A DNA stretch of 64,000 nt from Prolixibacteraceae bacterium UBA6162 (GTDB taxonomy: Bacteria > Bacteroidota > Bacteroidia > Bacteroidales > Prolixibacteraceae), in NCBI GenBank assembly GCA_002428215.1, contig DIUI01000095.1, forward strand, positions 37,538 through 101,537. Reading direction: 5' to 3'. The position numbers and the translations under genes were made by a program. This document shows, one piece after another, positions 43,898 to 55,133 of the stretch. Every line of letters begins with the position of its first letter. Position 1 is the first letter of the stretch. A model generated the notes under the pieces. That model searched no databases. It was not told the DNA's origin and saw only the letters and a program-made list of their open reading frames with translations.

Positions 43898-45205
43898 TTA
43901 CTTTTGCCGGATGTATACCTGAATGGGTACGCCTGAAAAATCGAAGTTCTCCCTGAGCTTATTTTCAAGGTACCTCTTATAGGGATCTTTAATGTATTGA
44001 GGCAGATTGGCAAAAAATGCGAAACTTGGGGTAGAGCTTGGAAGCTGGGTGCAGTACTTAATTTTGACATATTTGCCTTTGATGGCTGGCGGAGGATAGG
44101 ACTCAATGGCTTTAAGCATTACGTCGTTAAGTTCGCTGGTTTTGATCTTCTTGCTCCGGTTGGAGTAAACCGCCATGGCAGTCTCCAGGGCTTTGTGTAT
44201 GCGTTGTTTTGTAAGTGCCGATACAAATACGATTGGCACATCGGTAAATGGGGCAATACGCGATTTTATCTCCTTTTCGAACGACTTAACGGTTTGGTTG
44301 TCTTTCTCTACCAGATCCCATTTGTTTACCAAAATAACCACCCCTTTCCGGTTTCGGATTATCAGACTATAGATGCTCATGTCTTGCGCTTCGAGTCCGC
44401 GGTCGGCCTCCAGCATCAGAATACAAACATCGGCTTCCTCAATGGTGCGCACCGATCTCAAAACCGAGTAGAATTCCAGATCGTCGGTAACTTTTGCCTT
44501 TTTCCTTAGGCCTGCAGTATCGATAATAATAAAATCGTGTCCGAACTTGTTGTAGCGGGTATGAATGGCATCCCGCGTGGTTCCGGCGATGTCGGTTACA
44601 ATGTTTCGTTCCTCCCCAATAAGGGCATTTATGAACGACGATTTGCCAACATTAGGTCTGCCGACCACTGTGAATTTTGGTAATTTAACCTCCTCTGGTT
44701 CAGGAGTGTCGGGCAATAATTCTACCACCCGGTCGAGAAGGTCGCCGGTGCCACTTCCACTCATGGCCGATATCGTATAGAGCTCTTCACTTAGGCCCAT
44801 CGCATAAAACTCCTGGGCATCAGGAATTCTCTGATTATTATCCACTTTATTTACAACCGGTATAACCGGTTTTACCGATTTACGCAACAGATGTGCCATG
44901 TCGGCATCAAAATCTGTAATTCCCGATTCAACATCAGTCATAAAGAGTATTACATCTGCTTCGTCCATCGCAAGATGTACTTGTTTGCGTATCTGTTCTT
45001 CGAATATATCGTCAGAATTGGCAACATAGCCGCCTGTATCAATTACCGAAAACTCTATGCCATTCCAGAGACATTTTCCGTACAAACGATCGCGGGTAAC
45101 TCCCGAAACATCGTCTACTATGGCTCTGCGTGATTCAACGAAACGGTTGAACAAGGTTGATTTACCTACGTTGGGTCGGCCAACTATGGCCACTATCTTA
45201 CTCAT
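43898..45205 (-). CDS. der: Ribosome-associated GTPase Der (EngA)
   Basis: A 435-residue protein with two tandem GTPase domains, [18 protein letters not shown] and [18 protein letters not shown], each followed by a DTxG switch (DTGGYV, DTAGLR) and NKxD (VNKVDN, VNKWDL). A C-terminal KH-like domain ([13 protein letters not shown]) follows. Der is needed for 50S ribosomal subunit assembly. The ATG at 45205 gives the canonical N-terminus [10 protein letters not shown]; a longer frame would overlap era. It lies 23 bases after era. Confidence 0.96.
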   Translation of the reverse strand: MSKIVAIVGRPNVGKSTLFNRFVESRRAIVDDVSGVTRDRLYGKCLWNGIEFSVIDTGGYVANSDDIFEEQIRKQVHLAMDEADVILFMTDVESGITDFDADMAHLLRKSVKPVIPVVNKVDNNQRIPDAQEFYAMGLSEELYTISAMSGSGTGDLLDRVVELLPDTPEPEEVKLPKFTVVGRPNVGKSSFINALIGEERNIVTDIAGTTRDAIHTRYNKFGHDFIIIDTAGLRKKAKVTDDLEFYSVLRSVRTIEEADVCILMLEADRGLEAQDMSIYSLIIRNRKGVVILVNKWDLVEKDNQTVKSFEKEIKSRIAPFTDVPIVFVSALTKQRIHKALETAMAVYSNRSKKIKTSELNDVMLKAIESYPPPAIKGKYVKIKYCTQLPSSTPSFAFFANLPQYIKDPYKRYLENKLRENFDFSGVPIQVYIRQK

Positions 45206-45228
45206 TGGGTGTGTTTCTGTTAATTTAT

Positions 45229-46113
45229 TTACTCTGCCTGATATCCAAAACGCCGAAGAGAAGTGTCTTTCTCCCTCCAATCTTTGGATACTTTTACAAA
45301 CAGTTCCAGGAAAATCTTTTTTCCAAAAAATTCCTCTGCTTCCTGCCGCGCTTCTGTGCCTACCCGCTTTAATGCCGAACCATTTTTGCCAATGATGATC
45401 CCTTTTTGCGAGTCGCGTTCTACAAATATCAGAGCACGAATTTTAATTATATCGTCTGACTCAATAAATTCCTCAACCTCTACTTCAGAAGAATAGGGGA
45501 TCTCCTTTTGGTAGTGCAAGAGAATCTTTTCCCGAATAATTTCCTGCATAAAAAACCGCTCACTGCGATCGGTAAGCTCATCCTTTGGGAAGAAGGGAGG
45601 TGATTCTGGTAAAAGCTCCAAGATTCTGTCGAATATTGGCTGAATGTTAAATTTTTCGGTGGCCGAAGTTACAAATATTTGTGCATTGGGTATGGTCTCC
45701 TGCCAGAACCGGTGCTTCTCAATCACCTCCTCCTGATTGGCCAGATCAATTTTATTGAGTACAAGTATAACCGGTACGGGGCTATTTTGTATTCTGTTCA
45801 GGTAGTCACTGTTTTTAAGCGGATTTTCTATCATGTCGGTGACATATAGAATAATGTCGGCATCTTCAAGCGCAGTATGAACAAATTTCATCATGCTTTC
45901 CTGCAGCCGGTAATGCGGTACAAGAATCCCGGGAGTGTCGGAATATACAATTTGAAAATCCTCGCCGTTTACAATTCCTTTGATGCGATGGCGGGTGGTT
46001 TGCATTTTGGAGGTGATAATCGAAAGGCGTTCACCTACAAGCGCATTCATAATGGTGGATTTTCCAACGTTGGGATTTCCGATAATATTAACAAAACCAG
46101 CTTTGTGCGACAT
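45229..46113 (-). CDS. era: Ribosome biogenesis GTPase Era
   Basis: A 294-residue Era with one GTPase domain (G1 [17 protein letters not shown]2 region TTRHRIKG, G3 YSDTPG, G4 VLNKIDL) and a C-terminal KH RNA-binding domain ([19 protein letters not shown]). It binds 16S rRNA during 30S maturation. Length is standard. It is the first gene of the era-der pair, with a TATCTTTG promoter element upstream and divergent from the KamA-family gene. Confidence 0.97.
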   Translation of the reverse strand: MSHKAGFVNIIGNPNVGKSTIMNALVGERLSIITSKMQTTRHRIKGIVNGEDFQIVYSDTPGILVPHYRLQESMMKFVHTALEDADIILYVTDMIENPLKNSDYLNRIQNSPVPVILVLNKIDLANQEEVIEKHRFWQETIPNAQIFVTSATEKFNIQPIFDRILELLPESPPFFPKDELTDRSERFFMQEIIREKILLHYQKEIPYSSEVEVEEFIESDDIIKIRALIFVERDSQKGIIIGKNGSALKRVGTEARQEAEEFFGKKIFLELFVKVSKDWREKDTSLRRFGYQAE

Positions 46114-46404
46114 AAATTAATTTCCTAAAAATCAGCGCAAAGATAGGAAAAAAAGGCGGGTAGCAAGGATTTTTGGCTCCTGCCTTTGAGCATTGGTCAA
46201 AAATGTTGGATCATCAAAAGCACGCCAAAGTTTTGGTCACCTCCTCTTTTTTTGCTAAATTCACAATGAAAATAACTATTTAACAATAAATTAGTCCGGC
46301 ACAAAAAGAAAATTAAATCTGTCTGCCTTCCAATGTTAGTCTTGTTTGGATCGCAAGTAAAGCCGGCTGTTCGTCGTTCTCCGACGAAAATCAGGATTAT
46401 CGTT
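46114..46404. other. Divergent intergenic region era / KamA-family gene
   Basis: About 290 bases with the era promoter element near its left end and no convincing gene. I found no exact -7 element for the plus-strand gene. Confidence 0.4.
46138..46145 (-). promoter_or_regulatory. -7 element TATCTTTG for era-der
   Basis: Exact TAnnTTTG match on the minus strand, 25 bases before the era ATG, with a CTTG at 46164-46167 (18-base spacing) as a near -33 box. Confidence 0.55.
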
Positions 46405-48597
46405 ATGCACAATATCTCTTACCTCGATCAGATTGCCATCAGCGTACGCGCGCACAAGTTGCTTAAGGAGTTGCTAAAGGAGAACCCCCGTTTGGAGGAG
46501 ATTATGCGTTCTTCGAAGAATGAAACGGAAGCGTTGCATGGCCTTCGTGATTGGGTAGAGCCCGAATTAAAAAGGAATCCCGCAGCATGGCAATTCTACA
46601 AGGGAAAGTCGCACGACCAGCAATTGTTTTCAATACTCCGATGGAAAGACTATGCGGCCATAAGGCTGCTTGACTATATCGACCATGCCGGAGAGAAATA
46701 CCTCGATCAGAATATTGGAGGCGAAATAGCCATCACCAATCCTGTTAAGATGGTTTGGCTGGCAGTAAATTTTGGCACCGGAGGTGCTAAGCCGGGATTT
46801 TTCAAGGATATGCTGCAGCTTTTTCGCCAGTTTACTCAGCGCACGCGGCGCAACGAGACCAATGCACAACGCACTGCAGAGTGGATGTCGCGGTATCCTT
46901 CTGGACTCGATCCCCGCATAGTAAGGTTGCGTGAGGAGAACCGCGACAGGATTATTAATATTTTTCTTGACAAGATGGAGCGGGGTGAGATCGAAGACCG
47001 CCGATACCGGTTTGAACCCGGGGTGTCGCGACAGGAGAGGTATGAACAGATGCTCGAATGGTGGCACTCCTACCATTTCCATTTGCGTATGGCGGTTCGT
47101 GACCCTGATCTCTTGAATGAGATGCTGGGCAATTCGCTCGACCCCGACACTATGCAGATTTTACATTCTGCCAGAGATGCCGGCATCCCGTTTTTTGTAA
47201 ACCCCTATTATCTCTCTTTACTGCATGTTAGGGTTCCCTATTTTGCGATAGGCGCCGATTTAGCAATCAGACATTATATTCTATACAGTCAGCAGCTTGT
47301 CGATTCGTTTGGCAAAATTGAAGCCTGGGAGAGAGAGGACAAAGTTGAGTTGGGCAAGCCCAATGCCGCAGGATGGCTGTTGCCTCCCTACAATAACATT
47401 CACAGACGTTATCCTGAAGTAGCCATTCTTATTCCAGATACTACCGGTAGGGCTTGTGGTGGTTTATGCTCCAGCTGCCAGCGCATGTACGACTTTCAGC
47501 GTGGAAACCTCAATTTTAATCTCGATAAACTCGAACCAAAGCCTACCTGGCGGGAGAAACTGAATACCCTGATGACCTATTTTGAGGAAGATACTCAGCT
47601 TCGGGATATTTTGATTACCGGCGGAGATGCGCTTATGAGCTCGAGCAATCAATTGAAAGAGATCTTGGATGCCGTTTTAGCAATGACCGATCGAAAGCGT
47701 GATGCCAACAAATTAAGGCCTAAGGGAGAAAAGTTTGCTGAGATTGTAAGAGTCAGGCTGGGGACCCGGATGCTGGCATATTTACCACAGCGAATAACCC
47801 CTGAGCTTTTAGAGGTATTGAGTGATTTTCGCCGCAGGGCCAAAAAAAGGGGAATCAAGCAGTTTGTGGTGCAAACTCATTTTCAATCGCCTATGGAGGT
47901 GACACCCGAGGCCGCAGATACCATCAAACGGCTGCTTACTGCCGGTTGGGCTGTAGTAAATCAATTGGTATTTACTGTTGCCGCATCTCGCCGGGGACAT
48001 ACTGTTAAGTTGCGAAAAGTCTTAAACGATATAGGTGTGCTTAATTATTATACCTTCTCGGTAAAAGGCTACATGGAGAACAGTTTTAATTTTGCCCCAA
48101 ACTCCAGGGCTGTTCAGGAGCAGCTGGAAGAGAAGCAATTGGGTAAAATCCCCGACAGTTTGCACAACGATGTAAAGGATTTGCTGGAACATCCCGAAGC
48201 CATCATCGAAAAGATAAACAACCTTCGAAACTACTACGAATTGCCTTTTCTGGCTACCGATAGAAGCGTGTTGAACCTGCCGGGGGTTGGTAAGAGTTTA
48301 ACTTTCAGGGTGATTGGAATTACACGCTATGGTAGACGAATTCTGCAATTCGATCACGATCATACCCGCAAGCACAGTCCGGCTGTCAAGGAAATGGAGA
48401 AGGTCATCATTATCGAATCCAAATCTATCAGCGAATATTTAGATCAGCTGCAGGAAATGGGTGATGATGTTGCTGAGTATGAGGGAATTTATGGATATTC
48501 GATCGGGCAAACAGAACCGCGTATGTCGATGTATGAATATCCTGAGTACGATTATTCTGTAACAGGAATCTATTCCAATTTGGTTATTGAAGCGTAA
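46405..48597 (+). CDS. KamA-family radical SAM protein (lysine 2,3-aminomutase-like), long form
   Basis: A 730-residue radical SAM protein. The iron-sulfur cysteines lie at 351, 355 and 358 (ACGGLCSSCQRM), followed by ILITGGDALMSS and VRVRLGTRMLAYLPQRI, typical of the KamA family, whose founding member moves an amino group on lysine. The cysteines sit some 225 residues later than in classical lysine 2,3-aminomutase, so there is a long extra N-terminal region (LRDWVEPELKRNPAAWQFYK and onward) of unknown role. The substrate is uncertain. The ATG at 46405 is chosen over an earlier one that adds a non-conserved tail. Confidence 0.82.
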   Translation: MHNISYLDQIAISVRAHKLLKELLKENPRLEEIMRSSKNETEALHGLRDWVEPELKRNPAAWQFYKGKSHDQQLFSILRWKDYAAIRLLDYIDHAGEKYLDQNIGGEIAITNPVKMVWLAVNFGTGGAKPGFFKDMLQLFRQFTQRTRRNETNAQRTAEWMSRYPSGLDPRIVRLREENRDRIINIFLDKMERGEIEDRRYRFEPGVSRQERYEQMLEWWHSYHFHLRMAVRDPDLLNEMLGNSLDPDTMQILHSARDAGIPFFVNPYYLSLLHVRVPYFAIGADLAIRHYILYSQQLVDSFGKIEAWEREDKVELGKPNAAGWLLPPYNNIHRRYPEVAILIPDTTGRACGGLCSSCQRMYDFQRGNLNFNLDKLEPKPTWREKLNTLMTYFEEDTQLRDILITGGDALMSSSNQLKEILDAVLAMTDRKRDANKLRPKGEKFAEIVRVRLGTRMLAYLPQRITPELLEVLSDFRRRAKKRGIKQFVVQTHFQSPMEVTPEAADTIKRLLTAGWAVVNQLVFTVAASRRGHTVKLRKVLNDIGVLNYYTFSVKGYMENSFNFAPNSRAVQEQLEEKQLGKIPDSLHNDVKDLLEHPEAIIEKINNLRNYYELPFLATDRSVLNLPGVGKSLTFRVIGITRYGRRILQFDHDHTRKHSPAVKEMEKVIIIESKSISEYLDQLQEMGDDVAEYEGIYGYSIGQTEPRMSMYEYPEYDYSVTGIYSNLVIEA

Positions 48598-50247
<1,650 letters not shown>

Positions 50248-50258
50248 ACTATGGAAAC

Positions 50259-50304
50259 TGTCGGTCAGTAAATCTTCCATAACCCGAAGAAATACTGACC
50301 GGCA
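50259..50304 (+). terminator. Long hairpin after gdhA
   Basis: CGGTCAGTA (50262-50270) pairs with TACTGACCG (50293-50301), extended by three further pairs including one G-U. Inside the loop TCTTC pairs with GAAGA. The structure lacks a clean T-tract, so it may be a terminator or a 3'-end RNA structure. The gap to the GH92 gene holds nothing else I can name. Confidence 0.5.
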
Positions 50305-50487
50305 ATATTAAAATATTCCTTTAAAACTTCATGAGCCTGCTGGAGCAAAAGGTCGAATTGTGCTGGCGCATCTGATTGCACTGGGATATTTTGGGAATTA
50401 TTCCTAACGAATGTTTTTACATTCAAGTTGATGCTGAAGTGACTTCCTTTCGTTCCATAGGCTGATTCGACTACAGTGTCGGATCAA

Positions 50488-52878
50488 TTAACCAGGAATA
50501 TGCTCTGTTTGCATAGAGGGAGGTGAATTTTGGATACCCCATTCAGGATTTGGTTCGGGACCCATAACAAATTTCAAGGTTCCTCCCTCCACCAGCTTGT
50601 GCCTGTATATCCAGGCATCCTTTATCTCTTTGCCGTTGAAGGTAAGGGATTGCACATAGCAATTCTCCTTGCTGTTGTTTATGGCGACGATTTCGAGCTT
50701 TTTTCCCCCAGGCAGATGGATCAGGGTCCTGTCAAAAAGCGGACTGCCAAATTGAAAAGTTGGGTTGGCTGCAGTATGCCCCTGTACATCAAAAAGTCCT
50801 AAGGCAGCCATTACAAACCACGAGCCCAGTTGTCCCTGGTCCTCGTCCTGACCATAACCATATCCATGAAGAGGGGTTGTGCCGTAAAACTCATCCATAA
50901 TACGCCTGGTCCAACGTTGCGTTAACCATGGTTTTCCGGAGTAGTTGAACAGCCACGACTGATGTAAGCTTGGTTGATTCCCATGGTTATAAAGCCTTTC
51001 CACGCCCGAAAAGGAGTCAATTTCTTCGCCACCACCAAATTTTGATTTGCTGCTCTCGGTGAATGTTTCTTCCAGACGCTCGTTGAACAGATCACGCCCC
51101 AGCTTCTGCATTAATCCGGCGGGATCATGTGGAACATACCAGGTATATTGTACTGCATTTCCTTCCTGAAAACCCCGCCAGGCTTGCATGGGGTCAAAAT
51201 TGTCTACCCAGCGGCCATCCTCGTGCCTTGGCCTGATATATTTGGTTTCGGGATCGAAGAGGTGCTTCCATCCGTTTGCCTGGTTCATAAGGCGATGATA
51301 TTCGTTCATTTTGCCCAACTTAAAGGCCATTTGCGCCACGGCATATGAGCTAAAGGCGTATTCGAGCGTGTGAGATCCCCCAAAATTGAAGATCCATCCA
51401 TTCGATAATATGGTATCCCTGTCGGGAATATAACCATGATTAACCATGAACCGCAAATCGTATTTACCCGAACCAAAAGGTCTTTCCTGATACCCTGTTT
51501 CGTTCTTGTAGGCTGTTTCCCATGCGTGGTTGAGGTCTTCGAACTCAAGACCTACATTATGGGCCGAGGCAATCAGTAGTCCAAAAAAGTTGGTTTGAAC
51601 TCCGTTGGTGTGAATTCCTGCGGCAAGTCCATCGTGCAGCCATCCTGTTTCTTTTGCAAAGTCGAGATTAGCCTGCAGGTATTCCATAAAATGATCGGGA
51701 TACACCAGTGCCCAAAGCTGACTAAGATTCCAGAAGGCGCCCCACATGCCGTCGGTATTAAAGAAGCTCCTTGTTGGCTTCCCCTCAGCGTCTAAGGGGA
51801 GATAGCCAATTCCACCATCGTTTAATGGGTAAGCTCCGTTTACATCGTTGGCAATCCCTCTGCCCGAAAGAGCGTGGTACAAACCGGTATAAAACTTCTT
51901 AAGGTTGTTAATATTGCTGTCGGTAATTTCAATTTTTGAAAGGGCATCATTCCATGCCCTGGAAGATTGTTTGCGTGCCAGATCAAAATCAACTCCTTCT
52001 GACTCGCTGTTTAGATTTAGTTTCGCATGCTCTATGCTGGTAAAGGAAATAGCGATCTTCATTTCCACCTCTTCGCCCTCTTCAGTAGAGAAAGTCAGAT
52101 ATAAGCCGTTGTTAACCCCTTTGGTCATTGTATCCCCGGGTACTATCAGTGAATCGGTAAATACTCCCCATGCCTGAGGCGTCTTGTTGAGTCTGGCATA
52201 AAAATAGATGGCTACCCTTTTCCCTTCGTCGCAAAACTTAACATATTCCGGATAGGTAACCACATAGCCTTCTACTTCGGAATCGTTTATCAGAGCCGCA
52301 TAGGCCTCGGTTACATCACTGCTTTCCCCCTGTTTGTGACCAATATCGAACAACAGATGAGCTTCGTCGCTGGCTGGGTAGGTGTATCTGTGGTAGCCGA
52401 CCCTGGTTGTAGCGGTAAGCTCGGCTTTAATGTTATAATCTTTCAGCAAAACTGAATAGTATCCGGGTTCGGCATACTCAGTTGCTTTGTCGAACCTCGA
52501 ACGATAACCCCCATCGGGATTTTCAAGACTGCCGGGAAGTGTTTTTAAACTGCCCACCATCGGCATGTTTACAATGCCCCCAATCTGAAACTCATGGACA
52601 TTTCCAAAACCTTCTATAGATTCATGCCGGTCGTCGTATCCGGCTGGCAGCCAACTTCCAAAACTTCCATAGGCGTTGGTATGCGGAGCAAGTTTTACCA
52701 TACCAAATGGAACTGCTGCCGGAGTATAAAAAAACCAACGTCCGTGAACAGATCCAATCTGAGGGTCGGCATATTGCACCGCATTAAAGGTTTTAGGTTC
52801 ACTACAGGAGGAGAGGAGTGTTCCCGAGGCGACGAAGAGTATAAGTGCCAAATGCAGTGCGTGTCTGAGATTGTTCAT
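50488..52878 (-). CDS. Glycoside hydrolase family 92 alpha-mannosidase lipoprotein
   Basis: A 796-residue exported enzyme with a lipoprotein signal (Cys25 in TLLSSCS). GH92 enzymes are calcium-dependent exo-alpha-mannosidases that trim mannose-rich N-glycans and similar chains. Family features include QIGSVHGRWFFYTPAAVPFG, DGMWGAFWNLSQLW and the acidic catalytic region GYGYGQDEDQGQLGSWFVMA. The linkage preference cannot be read. No SusC/SusD pair is adjacent, so it is outside a typical polysaccharide utilisation locus. The C-terminus (residues about 700-796) is a beta-rich domain without a T9SS tail. Confidence 0.92.
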   Translation of the reverse strand: MNNLRHALHLALILFVASGTLLSSCSEPKTFNAVQYADPQIGSVHGRWFFYTPAAVPFGMVKLAPHTNAYGSFGSWLPAGYDDRHESIEGFGNVHEFQIGGIVNMPMVGSLKTLPGSLENPDGGYRSRFDKATEYAEPGYYSVLLKDYNIKAELTATTRVGYHRYTYPASDEAHLLFDIGHKQGESSDVTEAYAALINDSEVEGYVVTYPEYVKFCDEGKRVAIYFYARLNKTPQAWGVFTDSLIVPGDTMTKGVNNGLYLTFSTEEGEEVEMKIAISFTSIEHAKLNLNSESEGVDFDLARKQSSRAWNDALSKIEITDSNINNLKKFYTGLYHALSGRGIANDVNGAYPLNDGGIGYLPLDAEGKPTRSFFNTDGMWGAFWNLSQLWALVYPDHFMEYLQANLDFAKETGWLHDGLAAGIHTNGVQTNFFGLLIASAHNVGLEFEDLNHAWETAYKNETGYQERPFGSGKYDLRFMVNHGYIPDRDTILSNGWIFNFGGSHTLEYAFSSYAVAQMAFKLGKMNEYHRLMNQANGWKHLFDPETKYIRPRHEDGRWVDNFDPMQAWRGFQEGNAVQYTWYVPHDPAGLMQKLGRDLFNERLEETFTESSKSKFGGGEEIDSFSGVERLYNHGNQPSLHQSWLFNYSGKPWLTQRWTRRIMDEFYGTTPLHGYGYGQDEDQGQLGSWFVMAALGLFDVQGHTAANPTFQFGSPLFDRTLIHLPGGKKLEIVAINNSKENCYVQSLTFNGKEIKDAWIYRHKLVEGGTLKFVMGPEPNPEWGIQNSPPSMQTEHIPG

Positions 52879-52979
52879 CTATTGTGGTTTAAGTCTCTTT
52901 ATATGAAAGTTTTACATCCTTCAAAGGGGGTTCGGTCCCGTTCATTAAATCGCCTGACGTCTGAAATATTGAAACAATG

Positions 52980-52987
52980 CAAATGTA
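52980..52987 (-). promoter_or_regulatory. -7 element TACATTTG for the GH92 gene
   Basis: Exact TAnnTTTG match on the minus strand; the leader would be about 95 bases long. Confidence 0.38.
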
Positions 52988-53061
52988 AAGGTTTATCGGG
53001 TTACTGCACAACCGGTATGTTGAATGCCCAAGCGCAGAGAGCGAAATTCAAACTTAATGCC

Positions 53062-53069
53062 TACTTTTG
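53062..53069 (+). promoter_or_regulatory. -7 element TACTTTTG for yidD
   Basis: Exact TAnnTTTG match 28 bases before the ATG at 53098. Confidence 0.45.
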
Positions 53070-53097
53070 AGAAAAATGTAGTCGTTCCGGTTGGATT

Positions 53098-53370
53098 ATG
53101 TGGATTTGGGATCTGTTTAAAAGATTTTTAGGTTGGCTGCTACTTCTGCCTGTTTATGTATACAGGTATGCCATTTCTCCTTTTACGCCTTCAAGTTGCC
53201 GGCATATACCTACCTGTTCAGCTTATGCCGTTGATGCACTGAAGATCCATGGTCCATTTAAAGGGTTTACACTTACAGCCAACCGGTTGTCCAAGTGTCA
53301 TCCATGGGGTACAAGCGGGTATGATCCGGTTCCTCCCAAAGACGCACCACCTAAGGTAAATGCAAATTGA
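53098..53370 (+). CDS. yidD: Membrane protein insertion efficiency factor YidD
   Basis: A 90-residue YidD homologue. The N-terminal amphipathic/hydrophobic stretch (FLGWLLLLPVYVYRYAISPF) is followed by the family core SCRHIPTCSAYAVDALKIHG and NRLSKCHPWGTSGYDPVP, with its conserved cysteines. YidD assists the YidC insertase at the inner membrane. Here it is away from rnpA and yidC, its usual partners in many bacteria. Confidence 0.93.
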   Translation: MWIWDLFKRFLGWLLLLPVYVYRYAISPFTPSSCRHIPTCSAYAVDALKIHGPFKGFTLTANRLSKCHPWGTSGYDPVPPKDAPPKVNAN

Positions 53371-53400
53371 ACTGTAAGCTATTTGCTGACTGGAAGATAG

Positions 53401-53408
53401 TAGCTTTG
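53401..53408 (+). promoter_or_regulatory. -7 element TAGCTTTG upstream of the metal ABC transporter
   Basis: Exact TAnnTTTG match 62 bases before the ATG at 53471, with TTTG at 53382-53385 (15-base spacing, shorter than usual). Confidence 0.42.
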
Positions 53409-53470
53409 TAATCAATGAATTATTAGCTCGGTAATTATAATTTAGCGCAACAATTTCAACCTATAAATTT

Positions 53471-54331
53471 ATGACTGTACGCTTTTTACAAATAATTTTT
53501 CTGTTGGCTTTGACGGCCGGTTGTGGATCTCCTGTTCAACGGGAGAACAGCAAGCCGGTTGTCTTGGTGAGTATTCTGCCTCAGACCACCTTTGTCAATA
53601 AGATTGCGGGCGACGATTTTCAGGTTTCGCTGCTTATTCCGCATGGTGCCAATCCAACTACCTACTCCCTTCTGCCGGCTCAGATGAAAGAAATTGCCTC
53701 AGCAAAAGTCTGGCTTAGAATGGGTCATGTCGGTTTTGAACGTTCATGGGCAGACAAGATCCGCGAAGTAAACGGACTTATGGAGGAGGTCGATTTATCG
53801 GAAGGGCTCGATTTGATGGGGGGACGCATTATTGATGGAAGGCTTACGGCTGTCGATCCGCATACCTGGCTCTCGCCAGGGTCTGTAAAGATAATGGCAG
53901 GCACCATAAGGGACCGTCTCACTGAATTAAATCCTGCCGCCTCCAGTCGATATGATGAAGGATATTCGGCTTTTGTTGCTGAAATAGATGAGACTGATGC
54001 TATTTTGAGGGAAATGCTGGCACCCTATGCTGGCAGGAAGTTCATTTCATTTCATCCATCCCTTAGCTATTTTGCTCGCGATTATGGACTAACGCAGCTG
54101 TCGATTCAACAGGGTGGAAGGGAGCCCTCTCCATCGCATATTGCTGAACTAATCGATATTGCCAGGGCCGAAGATATTCGAACAATATTCATTCAAAGCG
54201 AATTTGATCTGGAGCAGGCAAGAATGCTGGCTCAGGAGATTGATGGTGAAATAGTGCAGGTGTGGCCACTAAATCCAGATTGGAGTAGTAATCTCATCGA
54301 ATTGGCCCGGCTGTTGAGAGATAACTTTTAA
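53471..54331 (+). CDS. znuA: Zinc/manganese-type ABC transporter substrate-binding lipoprotein
   Basis: A 286-residue lipoprotein (Cys18 in LTAGCGS) of the cluster A-I metal-binding family. Two family histidines are kept, in VDPHTWLSPG and FISFHPSLSYFARDYGL. The first, usually in 'G..PH.YE', is replaced by Thr (HGANPTTYSLLP), and the usual C-terminal 'DPL' aspartate is replaced in VQVWPLNPDW. There is no histidine-rich loop. Metal identity is therefore uncertain; zinc is assumed from the family. It is the first gene of a three-gene importer. Confidence 0.82.
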   Translation: MTVRFLQIIFLLALTAGCGSPVQRENSKPVVLVSILPQTTFVNKIAGDDFQVSLLIPHGANPTTYSLLPAQMKEIASAKVWLRMGHVGFERSWADKIREVNGLMEEVDLSEGLDLMGGRIIDGRLTAVDPHTWLSPGSVKIMAGTIRDRLTELNPAASSRYDEGYSAFVAEIDETDAILREMLAPYAGRKFISFHPSLSYFARDYGLTQLSIQQGGREPSPSHIAELIDIARAEDIRTIFIQSEFDLEQARMLAQEIDGEIVQVWPLNPDWSSNLIELARLLRDNF

Positions 54332-54377
54332 CCATTAAAGCAACGGGTCAAACCGAAAACGTATTAAATATTGACCA

Positions 54378-55133
54378 ATGAAGCCACTGATCCATGTGCA
54401 TAACCTTACCTTCGCTTACGAAAGTGAACCTGTACTCGAGGAGGTTGATCTTAAGATCTTTGAACACGATTTTATTGGGGTTATTGGTCCCAACGGAGGG
54501 GGGAAAACTACACTGCTCAAGGTTATTTTGGGTTTATTAACTCCTCAGTCGGGGAAGATCTATTTTCGGGAGGATTTGCCCCGTAACAAACGCCCTATTG
54601 GATATCTGCCGCAGGTAAAACACATCGATCGTAAATTTCCAATTACTGTTTTGGATGTTGTTCGTTCGGGATCCTTAATGCGACCAATTCCTTTTAAGAG
54701 TGCCAGATCGGAGCGCAATGCAGCTTCCGAACTACTGGAAGAAATGGGTATCGGCGGTTTTGAACGCAAGGCGATTGGTGACTTGTCGGGTGGTCAGATG
54801 CAAAGGGCTTTTTTGTGTCGTGCGCTCATAAGTGACCCAAAAGTCCTGATTCTGGATGAGCCCGATACTTTTGTCGACAACCATTTTGAGTGGGAACTTT
54901 ACGGAAAATTGAAAGTATTGAATGAGCGAATGGCTATTTTGCTGGTATCGCATGATGTAGGAACCATTTCAACCTACATAAAAACTATTGCTTGCGTTAA
55001 CCGAAGGCTGCACTATCATCCTTCATCGCTCATTACTACCGACGACCTCAAGGTGTACAACTGTCCTTTACAGCTGGTGTCTCATGGCGATGTGCCACAT
55101 ACCATTCTAACCAAACATGATCACCATGCATAG
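54378..55133 (+). CDS. znuC: Metal ABC transporter ATP-binding protein
   Basis: A 251-residue ATPase with Walker A GPNGGGKTTLLKVILG, Q-loop region GYLPQVKHIDRKFP, signature LSGGQMQRAFLCRALI and Walker B LILDEPDTFVD. The 'GYLPQ....D..FP' segment is typical of metal-family (ZnuC/MntB) ATPases. It follows znuA by 46 bases and overlaps the permease gene by 17 bases, so expression is coupled. Confidence 0.92.
   Translation: MKPLIHVHNLTFAYESEPVLEEVDLKIFEHDFIGVIGPNGGGKTTLLKVILGLLTPQSGKIYFREDLPRNKRPIGYLPQVKHIDRKFPITVLDVVRSGSLMRPIPFKSARSERNAASELLEEMGIGGFERKAIGDLSGGQMQRAFLCRALISDPKVLILDEPDTFVDNHFEWELYGKLKVLNERMAILLVSHDVGTISTYIKTIACVNRRLHYHPSSLITTDDLKVYNCPLQLVSHGDVPHTILTKHDHHA

Noticed and set aside
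46197..46412. Small minus-strand frame between era and the KamA-family gene
   Set aside because: Composition is not protein-like, there is no promoter element or domain, and it overlaps the start of the KamA-family gene.
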